A program made the position numbers and the translations under genes. Shown piece after piece: positions 8,714 to 16,602 of a stretch of 52,253 nt of DNA (the first letter of the stretch is position 1; the number at the start of each line of letters is the position of its first letter). This DNA comes from Butyrivibrio sp. (GTDB lineage Bacteria > Bacillota > Clostridia > Lachnospirales > Lachnospiraceae). Where the stretch lies: assembly GCA_014799955.1 (NCBI GenBank), contig JAAVHB010000054.1:1-52253 (forward strand), in the 5' to 3' direction. The notes under the pieces are model-generated. The model was not told the origin of the DNA, searched no databases, and saw nothing but the letters and a program-made list of their open reading frames with translations.

Positions 8714-9799
8714 CTATAACCTTTCTTTTATTAAATCGCCCATTTTGTCGGTACCGACAAGCATCATTCCGTCCGACATAATGTCCTTGGTTCTGTATCC
8801 GTCTTTTAAAACCTGCGCCACGGCGTTTTCTATCGCGTCCGCCGCTTCGTCCAAATCAAAGGAGTAGCGTAACATCATCGCCGCCGAAAGTACTGTGGCA
8901 ATGGGATTTGCGATATTTTTGCCCGCTATATCCGGCGCGGAGCCGTGCGAGGGCTCATAAAGCCCGAGCTTTGTCTTTCCGAGGCTTGCGCTTGAGAGCA
9001 TTCCGATTGAGCCTGTAATCATGCTCGCCTCGTCCGAAAGTATGTCACCGAACATATTCTCCGTAAGGATTACATCGAACTGTCCCGGATTCATGACAAG
9101 CTGCATAGCGCAGTTGTCAACAAGCATATCCGTGTATGTAACCTCGGGATAATCCGCCGCCACCTCTTTGACGACCTTGCGCCAGAGTATTGAGGAATAC
9201 AGCACATTCGCGTTATCGACGCTTGTCACAATCTTACGCCTTTTCATCGCAATCTCAAATGCCTTAATCGCGATTCTGCGTATCTCGTTCTCGTTGTAGG
9301 TCAGCGTATCCACCGCCGTCACAACCCCGTCGATTTCCTTTGTATATCTTTCTCCGAAATAAAGACCGCCCGTAAGCTCCCTCATTATAACCATGTCAAA
9401 GCCGTCGCCTATAACCTCGCTCTTTAAAGGGCACGCCTCCTTAAGCTCGTCATACAGATACGCCGGTCTCATATTTACAAAAAGCTCCAGCTCCTTGCGT
9501 ATTTTAAGAAGTCCCGCCTCCGGTCTGAGATTAGGAGCAACATCATACCATCTTGAATTGCCGACATTGCCGCCGACCGCGCCGAGAAGAACGGCGTCGC
9601 CCGACTTTGCGACGGCAACCGCCTCGTCGGTGAGCGGCTCGCCGTATTCGTCAATCGAGCAGCCTCCCATAAGAATTTCGGTATAGTCAAGGGAATATCC
9701 GAATTTTTCTCCCGCCGCGTCAAGCACCTTGACCGCCTCCGCGACTATCTCCGGACCGATTCCGTCGCCCGGAATCAGCGTTACTTTATAATTTTTCAT
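8714..9799 (-). CDS. leuB: 3-isopropylmalate dehydrogenase
   Basis: A 361-residue NAD-dependent beta-decarboxylating dehydrogenase that oxidises 3-isopropylmalate in leucine synthesis. The N-terminal [12 protein letters not shown] motif, the substrate-binding [10 protein letters not shown] segment, the metal-binding aspartates in the DMLVDNCAM and GDILSDEAS regions and the cofactor-binding [10 protein letters not shown] motif are present. It is the first gene of the leuB-ilvD-ilvB run and has an AAAGGAAG ribosome site. leuA and leuCD are not in the window. Its leader carries a family A repeat; no T-box or leader peptide was recognised. Confidence 0.95.
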   Translation of the reverse strand: MKNYKVTLIPGDGIGPEIVAEAVKVLDAAGEKFGYSLDYTEILMGGCSIDEYGEPLTDEAVAVAKSGDAVLLGAVGGNVGNSRWYDVAPNLRPEAGLLKIRKELELFVNMRPAYLYDELKEACPLKSEVIGDGFDMVIMRELTGGLYFGERYTKEIDGVVTAVDTLTYNENEIRRIAIKAFEIAMKRRKIVTSVDNANVLYSSILWRKVVKEVAADYPEVTYTDMLVDNCAMQLVMNPGQFDVILTENMFGDILSDEASMITGSIGMLSSASLGKTKLGLYEPSHGSAPDIAGKNIANPIATVLSAAMMLRYSFDLDEAADAIENAVAQVLKDGYRTKDIMSDGMMLVGTDKMGDLIKERL

Positions 9800-9821
9800 A
9801 AAAGACTTCCTTTCATTTCAT

Positions 9822-9870
9822 TGATATTGCGCTGCTTTTAAGCGCATAGCGGTATACCCTAAGGGTGTTT
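9822..9870 (-). repeat. Family A hairpin repeat, copy 1 (leuB leader)
   Basis: Plus-strand sequence contains the stem TGCGC/GCGCA, then ATAGCGGTATACCC and a second small dyad ACCC-TAA-GGGT. The same order recurs at 28179 before pheT. It lies 23 bases upstream of the leuB start, so it would be in the leuB leader RNA. Confidence 0.65.
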
Positions 9871-9936
9871 CAAAAACACATAATTAAATAGATTTTATAA
9901 CACAAAGCGCCAAAATACAAGCCTTTCAGTCATAAA

Positions 9937-10003
9937 AAAGACACCATTTTATGCCTATCGGTAATTATAAGTGAATAATGCCCCAAGGAAAATGATGTCT
10001 TTT
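9937..10003. repeat. Long inverted repeat between leuB and the GH5 gene
   Basis: Fifteen-base arms (AAAAGACACCATTTT and AAAATGATGTCTTTT) pair with one mismatch around a 38-base interior. The 225-base gap between the leuB start and the GH5 stop otherwise holds only the family A repeat and A/T-rich sequence. The element lies downstream of the GH5 stop on the minus strand and could be its terminator, although the long interior is unusual for one. Confidence 0.45.
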
Positions 10004-10024
10004 ATGTTATTTAATTGATTTTAT

Positions 10025-11854
10025 TTAATTAGCGGGCGCCACATAATCGAATGTAATCTGCAGGGTTTCAACATTGACAAAAGTCGTCTTGTCAATGATA
10101 ACCGGAGACGCATCGGTTAAATCCCCGTCAATGCAGTGCGCGTCCTCGGGCAAATCACCTACCCATTCGTTTATAAGGTTTACCCTCGTGCAGTGCTTGT
10201 CGTCCGAAGCCGTATAAGGCTTGGAGGTAAGCTCATAGGGCTCTCCGTTGAGAAGAATCTCCTTGATGTCGATTGTGTAGCCGGGATATAAATCCTCTCC
10301 GTAAGCGATTGCCAACGCCGAGAAGGTCACGCTTGACGCCTTGCCTCCGTCCGTTTTGGTAAAATCAAGTCCTACCGTATAGGTTCCCGCTCCGTCAATC
10401 TTTACGTCCGACGCTTCAATACCGTTCGAGCAGTCCGAAGGATTGTATTTGTCTCCGACGCTGTAGGACATATTTCCGCCGTTCCACATAATCCACGCAA
10501 TAGGCTCTGCCTCATTGGGGTCGATTGTTTCGGCTTCTCTCTCCTTGGGTGCGTCCTCTATAGCCTTTGCCATTCTCGCGTCAATTTCTGCGAGCATTTC
10601 CGCCTCATCCTTTGCCGCTTCCTTCTCTCTCGTGTGCTCGGCAAAGAACGCCGCAAGCTCGGAATCCGCAATCTTCAAATCCTTTTTGCTGTAAAAATCG
10701 CTTCTGTCCCAAAGTACCGGACACAGATTATACTTGTCGCAGTTATCAATGAAATTGGTAAAATACGCCATGGTATTTTTCTTAAGCTCACCGTCCGATG
10801 TCGGAAGCGCGCCGTATTCTCCGATTATTACGCCGATTCCCTTATCCGTGAATTTGGTGAGCTTGGCAAGCTCCCTGTTCATAGCCTCGTATTCGGATTT
10901 GATTCCCCAGTCGGACTGATTATCGCTTCCGCAATAGCTCCACGGGTCGTAATAGTGCACCGAAACCATCAGCTTTCCCTCTGCCGTATCGGTGGGCATC
11001 ACGAATTTGTCATTGCAGGTATCGGCTATATTGGTGTTAAAGCCCGCTATAAGGAGATACCTTTCGGCGTTGTTGCCGCCCGAAGCCCTTACAATATCCA
11101 CAAAGGTCTGATTTATTTTATTCGTAGTCTCATAGCACTCGGTTTCGGTAAGCGCGCCGCTGTCCGACGCAAGCTTGTTAGAATTGTCGTTAAGACTTCT
11201 TCCGAGCTCCTCGTTCGCGGACTCGAAAATAAGATGCTCGTCGTAATCCTTGTATTTATCCGCAATCTGCGTCCACATTTCAGTGTACATCTTCATTGCG
11301 GTATCTCTTGTTTCCTGTGTTGCGGAGCCGAACATTCCCCACCAGCCGCCGTCCCAGTGGTCGTTGACGATTACGTACATATCCGCCTCTATAGCCCATT
11401 CGATAAGCTGTCCCACACGGTCAAGATACGCGTCGCCGATCTTGTAATCACCTTTTTCGTAATTCATGGCGTTTGTCCATGCCACGGGAATACGAATTGT
11501 GTCAAATCCCGCTTTTTTCATTCCCTGAATCATCTCTTTGGTGGTTTCGGGCTGTCCCCACGAGGTTTCGTAAAGCTTAACGGCAAGCTCAGTTCCTTTA
11601 TCGCGCGCGCCGTATGCCTCCATGGTGTTTCCGAGATTTATTCCGTTGCCCATCTTTTTGACAAAATCGAGCGAAGTTGCCTTGTCGCCGCCTGCATTTG
11701 CGTCATCCGTTGCACCCTCCGTTCCGGTATCGGTCTGTTTATCCGCCGGATTCTCCGACGAATTTCCTGTCTTTCCGCACGCCGCTGCCGAAAACGCCAT
11801 GCCGAAAACCAACGACAGCGAAAGAGCTGCCGCCAAAAGCTTTTTGATTTTCAT
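10025..11854 (-). CDS. Lipoprotein GH5 endoglucanase-like glycanase with C-terminal carbohydrate-binding-type domain
   Basis: A 609-residue exported lipoprotein: hydrophobic signal with lipobox SAAAC (Cys26), then an acidic Thr/Gly/Asp linker to about residue 60. The catalytic domain (about 60-390) is glycoside hydrolase family 5: GINLGNTMEAYG opening, acid/base Glu215 in the ESANEE block, HYYDPW block and nucleophile Glu346 in IIGEYG. A charged linker rich in Glu/Ala (about 395-450) leads to a beta-rich domain (about 455-609) that resembles a carbohydrate-binding module. The likely substrate is beta-1,4-glucan or a related hemicellulose. ATG 11854 follows an ideal AGGAGGT site. The gene stands alone. 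Confidence 0.88.
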   Translation of the reverse strand: MKIKKLLAAALSLSLVFGMAFSAAACGKTGNSSENPADKQTDTGTEGATDDANAGGDKATSLDFVKKMGNGINLGNTMEAYGARDKGTELAVKLYETSWGQPETTKEMIQGMKKAGFDTIRIPVAWTNAMNYEKGDYKIGDAYLDRVGQLIEWAIEADMYVIVNDHWDGGWWGMFGSATQETRDTAMKMYTEMWTQIADKYKDYDEHLIFESANEELGRSLNDNSNKLASDSGALTETECYETTNKINQTFVDIVRASGGNNAERYLLIAGFNTNIADTCNDKFVMPTDTAEGKLMVSVHYYDPWSYCGSDNQSDWGIKSEYEAMNRELAKLTKFTDKGIGVIIGEYGALPTSDGELKKNTMAYFTNFIDNCDKYNLCPVLWDRSDFYSKKDLKIADSELAAFFAEHTREKEAAKDEAEMLAEIDARMAKAIEDAPKEREAETIDPNEAEPIAWIMWNGGNMSYSVGDKYNPSDCSNGIEASDVKIDGAGTYTVGLDFTKTDGGKASSVTFSALAIAYGEDLYPGYTIDIKEILLNGEPYELTSKPYTASDDKHCTRVNLINEWVGDLPEDAHCIDGDLTDASPVIIDKTTFVNVETLQITFDYVAPAN

Positions 11855-11915
11855 ATGTACCTCCTTGAAAAAATTGCCCCGCCGTTGACAGCAGGGCATA
11901 ATCAGCGCATATTCC

Positions 11916-12212
11916 CTATTCCTCTGCCTTTTCAACCTCTACAATGGCAGATTTCTGCATGGGAATCCTGCAGTTTTTGTTACTGCCGAACTCAACAATA
12001 ACCGTATCGTCCGTAATATCAATAACCACTCCGTAGAAACCGCTCGTGGTGAGCACGCTGTCGCCCACCTCCATGGAGCTTAAAAGCTCCTGCTGCTTCT
12101 TCTGCTGTTTCTTCTGTGGTCTGATTGCGATAAAATACATCAATACTGCAAAAAAAGCAATATATCCCACAATAAATAAAATGTTTGTTCCGTTTGACGC
12201 CGCTAAAATCAT
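11916..12212 (-). CDS. yajC: Preprotein translocase accessory subunit YajC
   Basis: A 98-residue single-pass membrane protein: hydrophobic segment at about 10-28, then the family hallmark IRPQKKQQKKQQE and a small beta-rich cytoplasmic domain with SMEVGDSVLTTSGFYG. YajC associates with SecDF and the SecYEG translocon. The start overlaps the tgt stop by 4 bases, the conserved tgt-yajC pairing, and has an AGGAGG site. secD and secF do not follow here; the next gene is the unrelated GH5 lipoprotein. Confidence 0.93.
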   Translation of the reverse strand: MILAASNGTNILFIVGYIAFFAVLMYFIAIRPQKKQQKKQQELLSSMEVGDSVLTTSGFYGVVIDITDDTVIVEFGSNKNCRIPMQKSAIVEVEKAEE

Positions 12213-13345
12213 TTTCTGTCCTCCTGATTCATTGTTTCCAATGTTTTCTTTTTAAATTCGCCATACCTTTGTTCCTCTATGGCATGCCTTATCTCCTCCA
12301 TAAGGTGATTGTAAAAATACAGATTATGAAGAACACAAAGTCTCATTCCCAACATTTCTCCTGCTTTCAGCAGATGCCTTATATACGCTCTGCCGTAATT
12401 CCGGCATGCCGGACATCCGCAGCCCTCCTCGATGGGCGACATATCCTTTTCATACCTTGCGTTAAAAAGATTCAGCTTGCCTCTGTGCGTGTAGACATGT
12501 CCGTGCCTTCCGTTCCGCGAAGGATATACGCAGTCAAAAAAATCAACCCCGCGCTCCACTCCCTCCAGGATATTGGCGGGCGTTCCCACACCCATAAGGT
12601 AAGTGGGCTTGTCCGTCGGAAGATACGGTACTGTCGAATCAAGTATGCGGTACATTTCCTCATGCGATTCACCGACCGCAAGACCGCCGACTGCGTACCC
12701 GTCCAAATCAAGCTCCGAAATTTCTTTGGCATGCTTTATACGGATATCGTCGTAAACCCCGCCCTGATTGATTCCGAACAGCAGCTGATGCGGATTGACG
12801 GTGTCCGGAAGCGCGTTAAGTCTTTTTAACTCATTCTTACATCTTACAAGCCATCTTGTGGTTCTGTCAACTGATTTTTGAACATAGTCCCTGGGCGAAG
12901 GATTTTCTATGCACTCGTCAAACGCCATCGCGATGGTCGAGCCGAGATTCGACTGTATCTGCATGCTTTCCTCGGGTCCCATGAAAATCTTATGCCCGTC
13001 TATATGCGAGCTGAAGGATACGCCCTCCTCCTTTATTTTACGGAGTCCCGCAAGCGAAAACACCTGAAATCCGCCGGAATCCGTGAGTATGGGCCTGTCC
13101 CAGTTCATAAAGCGGTGAAGCCCGCCAAGCTCCTTTATGACCTTATCCCCCGTTCTGACATGGAGATGGTAGGTATTGGAAAGCTCTACCTGCGTATCTA
13201 TATCCTTAAGGTCGGCGGTTGAAACCGCTCCCTTTATCGCGCCGACGGTGCCGACGTTCATAAATACCGGCGTCTGTATCGTACCGTGAACGGTTTGCAG
13301 CTCTGCCCGCTTCGCCCTTTTGTCCATACATATAATTCTGTACAT
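12209..13345 (-). CDS. tgt: Queuine/preQ1 tRNA-guanine transglycosylase
   Basis: A 378-residue enzyme that exchanges guanine-34 of GUN-anticodon tRNAs for preQ1. Catalytic aspartates lie in the LTDSGGFQVFSL block and in GVDFFDCVYPSRNGRHG; the zinc site is in GCGCPACRNYGRAYIRHL with a downstream His. Length is typical. The ribosome site before the start is weak, but MYRII matches the family N-terminus. It is co-translated with yajC. queA, the next enzyme of the queuosine pathway, is in the same window at 23911. Confidence 0.96.
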   Translation of the reverse strand: MYRIICMDKRAKRAELQTVHGTIQTPVFMNVGTVGAIKGAVSTADLKDIDTQVELSNTYHLHVRTGDKVIKELGGLHRFMNWDRPILTDSGGFQVFSLAGLRKIKEEGVSFSSHIDGHKIFMGPEESMQIQSNLGSTIAMAFDECIENPSPRDYVQKSVDRTTRWLVRCKNELKRLNALPDTVNPHQLLFGINQGGVYDDIRIKHAKEISELDLDGYAVGGLAVGESHEEMYRILDSTVPYLPTDKPTYLMGVGTPANILEGVERGVDFFDCVYPSRNGRHGHVYTHRGKLNLFNARYEKDMSPIEEGCGCPACRNYGRAYIRHLLKAGEMLGMRLCVLHNLYFYNHLMEEIRHAIEEQRYGEFKKKTLETMNQEDRK

Positions 13346-13381
13346 ATTTATAAAATTCCCTTATCCGCAGTCAAAAAAGGA

Positions 13382-14482
13382 CTACCTTTCATATATTTTC
13401 CTGATATTTTCAACGCGCGCGCCGAGATTCTGCAAAAGCAAATCCGCAACGGTACACGCCGCCATCGCCTCGACGACCACCACAGCCCTCGGGACAATTA
13501 TGGGGTCATGCCGGCCTTTAACGGCAATACTCGTATCGTCGCCGTCCCTCGTAACGGTTTTCTGTAAAGATGCTATTGAGGGGGTGGGCTTTACAGCCGC
13601 GCGGAAAACAATGTCTCCCCCGTCGCTCATTCCGCCCAGAACTCCGCCTGAATGGTTGGTGCGCTTCTTTATTTTGCCGTTATCCATATAAAATTCATCG
13701 TTGTTTTCACTGCCCTTAAGCTTCGCCACCATGAAGCCGTCCCCGATTTCAAAGCCCTTGACGGCTCCTATCGAAAGAATGGCCTTCGCAAGATTCGCGT
13801 CCAGCTTGTCAAAAACGGGTTCACCTATCCCCGCGGGCATATTCGAAATGACGCATTCTATTATTCCACCGAGCGAATCAAGATTGCTCTTTGCCGCTAT
13901 TGCGTCCGCTTCTACCGCCGCCGCGGCCTCGGCATCCGGCATGGCAAAAGGATTTCTGTCACGCTCCTTAATATCAAACCTTTCGTAATCTATACCGTTT
14001 CCGCCTATACACTGCGAGTAGGCGCAGATTGTGATTCCAAGCTGTTCAAGGAGCTTTACGGCCACCGCCCCGGCAGCCACCCTCGCCGCGGTTTCCCTGG
14101 CGGACGACCTTCCGCCCCCGCGGTAATCACGGAATCCGTATTTCGCGTCATAGGTATAATCCGCGTGTCCGGGTCTGTAAACCAAGGCTATATCCGAGTA
14201 ATCTCCCGAGTGCTGGTCCTCGTTATTAATAAGAACCGATATCGGAGTTCCGGTGGTCCTCCCCTCAAAAACGCCCGACATTATATGCGCCGTATCGCTC
14301 TCCTTACGCTGTGTGGCATAAGCGGACTGCCCCGGCTTACGCCTGTCCAGAAACCGCTGTATATCCTCCTCGCAAAGCGGCAAGCCTGCGGGGCATCCGT
14401 CTATCACTACGCCGAGCCCGGCGCCGTGCGATTCTCCCCAGGTCGTTATTTTAAATAGGGTTCCGAAAGTTGAACCTGCCAT
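13382..14482 (-). CDS. aroC: Chorismate synthase
   Basis: A 366-residue enzyme that converts 5-enolpyruvylshikimate-3-phosphate to chorismate using reduced FMN. The three family signatures are present: GESHG near the N-terminus, the GRSSARETAARVAAGA block after residue 120, and the C-terminal DGDDTSIAVKGRHDP block. ATG 14482 is preferred to the upstream ATG at 14503 because of GGAGG 9 bases before it and because MAGSTFG matches the family start. aroB is also in the window at 37434, in a different operon. Confidence 0.96.
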   Translation of the reverse strand: MAGSTFGTLFKITTWGESHGAGLGVVIDGCPAGLPLCEEDIQRFLDRRKPGQSAYATQRKESDTAHIMSGVFEGRTTGTPISVLINNEDQHSGDYSDIALVYRPGHADYTYDAKYGFRDYRGGGRSSARETAARVAAGAVAVKLLEQLGITICAYSQCIGGNGIDYERFDIKERDRNPFAMPDAEAAAAVEADAIAAKSNLDSLGGIIECVISNMPAGIGEPVFDKLDANLAKAILSIGAVKGFEIGDGFMVAKLKGSENNDEFYMDNGKIKKRTNHSGGVLGGMSDGGDIVFRAAVKPTPSIASLQKTVTRDGDDTSIAVKGRHDPIIVPRAVVVVEAMAACTVADLLLQNLGARVENIRKIYER

Positions 14483-14549
14483 CGGTAATTTCCTCCAAAG
14501 CATTATTTTAAAGCCGACTGAATAAAGCGGCTTTATTCCTCAATTTAAG

Positions 14550-14573
14550 GGGCAACGGACTTATCCGCTGCCC
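14550..14573 (-). terminator. Hairpin downstream of the zinc-ribbon gene
   Basis: A 10-bp stem GGGCAGCGGA/TCCGTTGCCC (one G-T pair) with a 4-base loop, 18 bases after the zinc-ribbon gene stop. The following minus-strand sequence is only moderately T-rich (CTTAAATT), so termination may be partial. Confidence 0.55.
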
Positions 14574-14591
14574 TGTAATTATGTATATTTA

Positions 14592-15362
14592 TTATCTGAG
14601 TCTGGTTCCGCATTCCGCGCAGAACAGCGCATCCATGACCTTAATCGGCGTATTGCAGTTCGGGCAGCATCTTACCGCATCGTTCTGCGGCTGCCATACA
14701 TTCTCCTGTTTCGTATCGGAAACCCCGAGCTGCTCTGACACTGCCTCCGGCTCCTGTACCGGAACGGTTTCCGGCGCGGGCGTTTCAACGATTTCAGACG
14801 CTGCCGCGGCCTCTGCCGAAAATGTCTGCTCAGGAATTGCCTGTTCCGAAACCGGGTCCGGCGCCGTAAATACAGGTTCCGCATTGGGCGCAGGTGCTGC
14901 TGCGGGCTCCGGTACAGGTTCGGCAGCAGGCATGGGCGCGGGCTGTGCATTCGGCGCGCTCTGTGCGTTTTCAACCTTCTGTCCGCAGTTTCCGCAGAAA
15001 AGCTGTCCCGGATTGATTATACTGCCGCAGCGGGTGCAGCGGTTTGCTCCGTCCGCCGTAAAGGTATGTGGAAGCCTGCTTCCGCAAGCGGCGCAAAATG
15101 CCGAATTAACCGAATTATCGGCCTTGCAGTTGGTGCATACCACGATTCCGTTAAGGAATTTAATCCTTGTCTGCATCTGCCCAATCTGTTTTTCGGTGGC
15201 TGCCATGTCACCGAACATCTGCTCAAATCCCGGTTCGGGCGCATCTTTTTTCTGCATATAATACGCTCTTCCGATAGCCGCGCTTATACTGGTTATACGC
15301 CCCTGCGCAGCCTGTATATTTCTCGTAAGTTCATTTATTTCCTTATCCGCATTGTTCTTCAT
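14592..15362 (-). CDS. Zinc-ribbon protein with Pro/Ala-rich linker, function unknown
   Basis: A 256-residue, probably cytoplasmic protein. Residues 1-70 look helical and may form a coiled coil. Three CxxC-x(n)-CxxC zinc ribbons follow: CTNCKADN with CAACGS (about 77-96), CTRCGS with CGNCGQ (about 110-130) and, at the extreme C-terminus, CPNCNT with CAECGT. Between the second and third lies a linker of about 90 residues rich in Pro, Ala and Glu. Such double zinc ribbons (DZANK type) usually mediate protein contacts. ATG 15362 has a GGAGG site and is preferred to 15377. It stands between a terminator-like hairpin and the TIGR04086 gene. Confidence 0.7.
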   Translation of the reverse strand: MKNNADKEINELTRNIQAAQGRITSISAAIGRAYYMQKKDAPEPGFEQMFGDMAATEKQIGQMQTRIKFLNGIVVCTNCKADNSVNSAFCAACGSRLPHTFTADGANRCTRCGSIINPGQLFCGNCGQKVENAQSAPNAQPAPMPAAEPVPEPAAAPAPNAEPVFTAPDPVSEQAIPEQTFSAEAAAASEIVETPAPETVPVQEPEAVSEQLGVSDTKQENVWQPQNDAVRCCPNCNTPIKVMDALFCAECGTRLR

Positions 15363-15446
15363 AAAACACCTCCGCATTTATATGCTTATAGTATAGCTTT
15401 TATTGACTTACAGGTCAATATTTTTGTGCGCGCCGGCAGGCAAAAA

Positions 15447-15803
15447 TCAGCTCATAACTCCGCCAAGAATTCCGCCGACAATACATATTACAAGAGAAAG
15501 AATCGCTTTGGGCGTATCCTCATAGAAACCTCTGTTCACAACAAAGGACACAAGCGTCAGAAAAACAAAATACAGAAGACCTATCAACGCCCCCATCGGC
15601 AGCCTTTTGCCGCCCTTTGCCTTACCGAACGAAAATCCCGCCACTATGGTTGCGATGCCGTAAATCACCATGATGAAAATCCGCATCTGACTCTCGCCCA
15701 ATCCGGCCTTATACATAATAAAAGCAGCCAACAGAAGCAGAATCCCGGTAACGGCATACGCAAGCGTCAGCACCTTGAACACGGACAACAGCTTTTTTCC
15801 CAA
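15447..15803 (-). CDS. TIGR04086-family membrane protein
   Basis: A 118-residue protein with four predicted membrane segments (about 8-30, 41-60, 69-88, 99-117) joined by short loops, including a basic glycine turn GKAKGGKRLP. It fits the small clostridial membrane family TIGR04086, often encoded near yajC and tgt. No biochemical role is established. Spacing to neighbours on both sides is 80-90 bases, so it may be its own transcript. Confidence 0.7.
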   Translation of the reverse strand: MGKKLLSVFKVLTLAYAVTGILLLLAAFIMYKAGLGESQMRIFIMVIYGIATIVAGFSFGKAKGGKRLPMGALIGLLYFVFLTLVSFVVNRGFYEDTPKAILSLVICIVGGILGGVMS

Positions 15804-15891
15804 TATATCACCTCATCAATCCTTATCTATTCCGACAAAACCGACTTTTAGTAATATATATTCCGTGATGTCCGGGATATTCCAAACATGC

Positions 15892-16563
15892 TTAATTCTT
15901 GGGCACAATATCTCCGTGCTTCTTGTAAATGCTGCCCGACGCGACATAGCCCCTTACGCTTGAAAGCGGATAAATATTAGTATTCGCTCCTATCACCGTG
16001 CCGGGATTTAATACCGAGCCGCAGCCCACCTCCACATGGTCGCCCAGAATCGCGCCCATTTTCTTAAGTCCTGTTTTAATTTTTTCATTTCCTGTATCGG
16101 TTTTTATTTCAACCAAGGTTTTATCCGATTTCACGTTTGAGGTAATCGAGCCCGCGCCCATATGGGATTTATATCCGAGAATGGAGTCTCCGACATAGTT
16201 GTAATGCGGAACCTGAACACCGTTGAAAAGTATGACGTTTTTAAGCTCGGTCGAATTACCGACCACCGCGTTTTCTCCGACAATCACACTGCCCCTTATA
16301 AACGCGCAGTGCCTCACCTCCGCGCCCTTGCCTATAATGCACGGACCCGTAATGCTTGCCGTCGGCGCAACGCTAGCCGACTTCGCTATCCATACGTTTT
16401 CTGCTGGACTGTCATAATCCTCGGCAGGAAGTGAAGCGCCGAGCCTTATTATGCAGTCCTTAATTCCCGGCAGCGCCTCCCACGGGTAACAAAAGCCCGA
16501 CAGATAATCCGCCGCAATAGTTTCATTCAAATCAAACAATTCCTTTATTTCAAGCTCTTTCAT
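15892..16563 (-). CDS. GlmU-like left-handed beta-helix acyltransferase
   Basis: A 223-residue protein whose residues 55-205 are built of hexapeptide repeats ([LIV]GxxxX type) such as ITGPCIIGKGAEVRHCAFI and VIVGENAVVGNSTELKNVI. This left-handed beta-helix is shared with the acetyltransferase half of GlmU, and NYVGDSILGYKSHMGAGSITSN resembles the GlmU active-site coil. The N-terminal nucleotidyltransferase domain of full GlmU is absent. It lies 40 bases downstream of glmS, which supports a role in UDP-GlcNAc or another sugar-nucleotide pathway, though the acceptor is not identifiable. Confidence 0.72.
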   Translation of the reverse strand: MKELEIKELFDLNETIAADYLSGFCYPWEALPGIKDCIIRLGASLPAEDYDSPAENVWIAKSASVAPTASITGPCIIGKGAEVRHCAFIRGSVIVGENAVVGNSTELKNVILFNGVQVPHYNYVGDSILGYKSHMGAGSITSNVKSDKTLVEIKTDTGNEKIKTGLKKMGAILGDHVEVGCGSVLNPGTVIGANTNIYPLSSVRGYVASGSIYKKHGDIVPKN

Positions 16564-16584
16564 TTTACGCTCCTTAAATATTTC

Positions 16585-16595
16585 GCCGAACGGGA
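16585..16595 (-). repeat. Partial family B repeat before the GlmU-like gene
   Basis: The half-element TCCCGTTCGGC (minus strand) is followed by an AAGGAG ribosome site as in the complete family B copies, but the returning half of the hairpin is missing. It occupies the glmS to acyltransferase spacer. Confidence 0.4.
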
Positions 16596-16602
16596 TGCTC
16601 CG

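Noticed and set aside
10634-12001. A 455-codon open frame on the plus strand across the GH5 gene
   Set aside because: It is fully antisense to a gene with clear family motifs, lacks a ribosome site and shows no recognisable domain. Similar long antisense frames at 25638-26831, 34857-36116 and 37104-38084 were dropped for the same reason.
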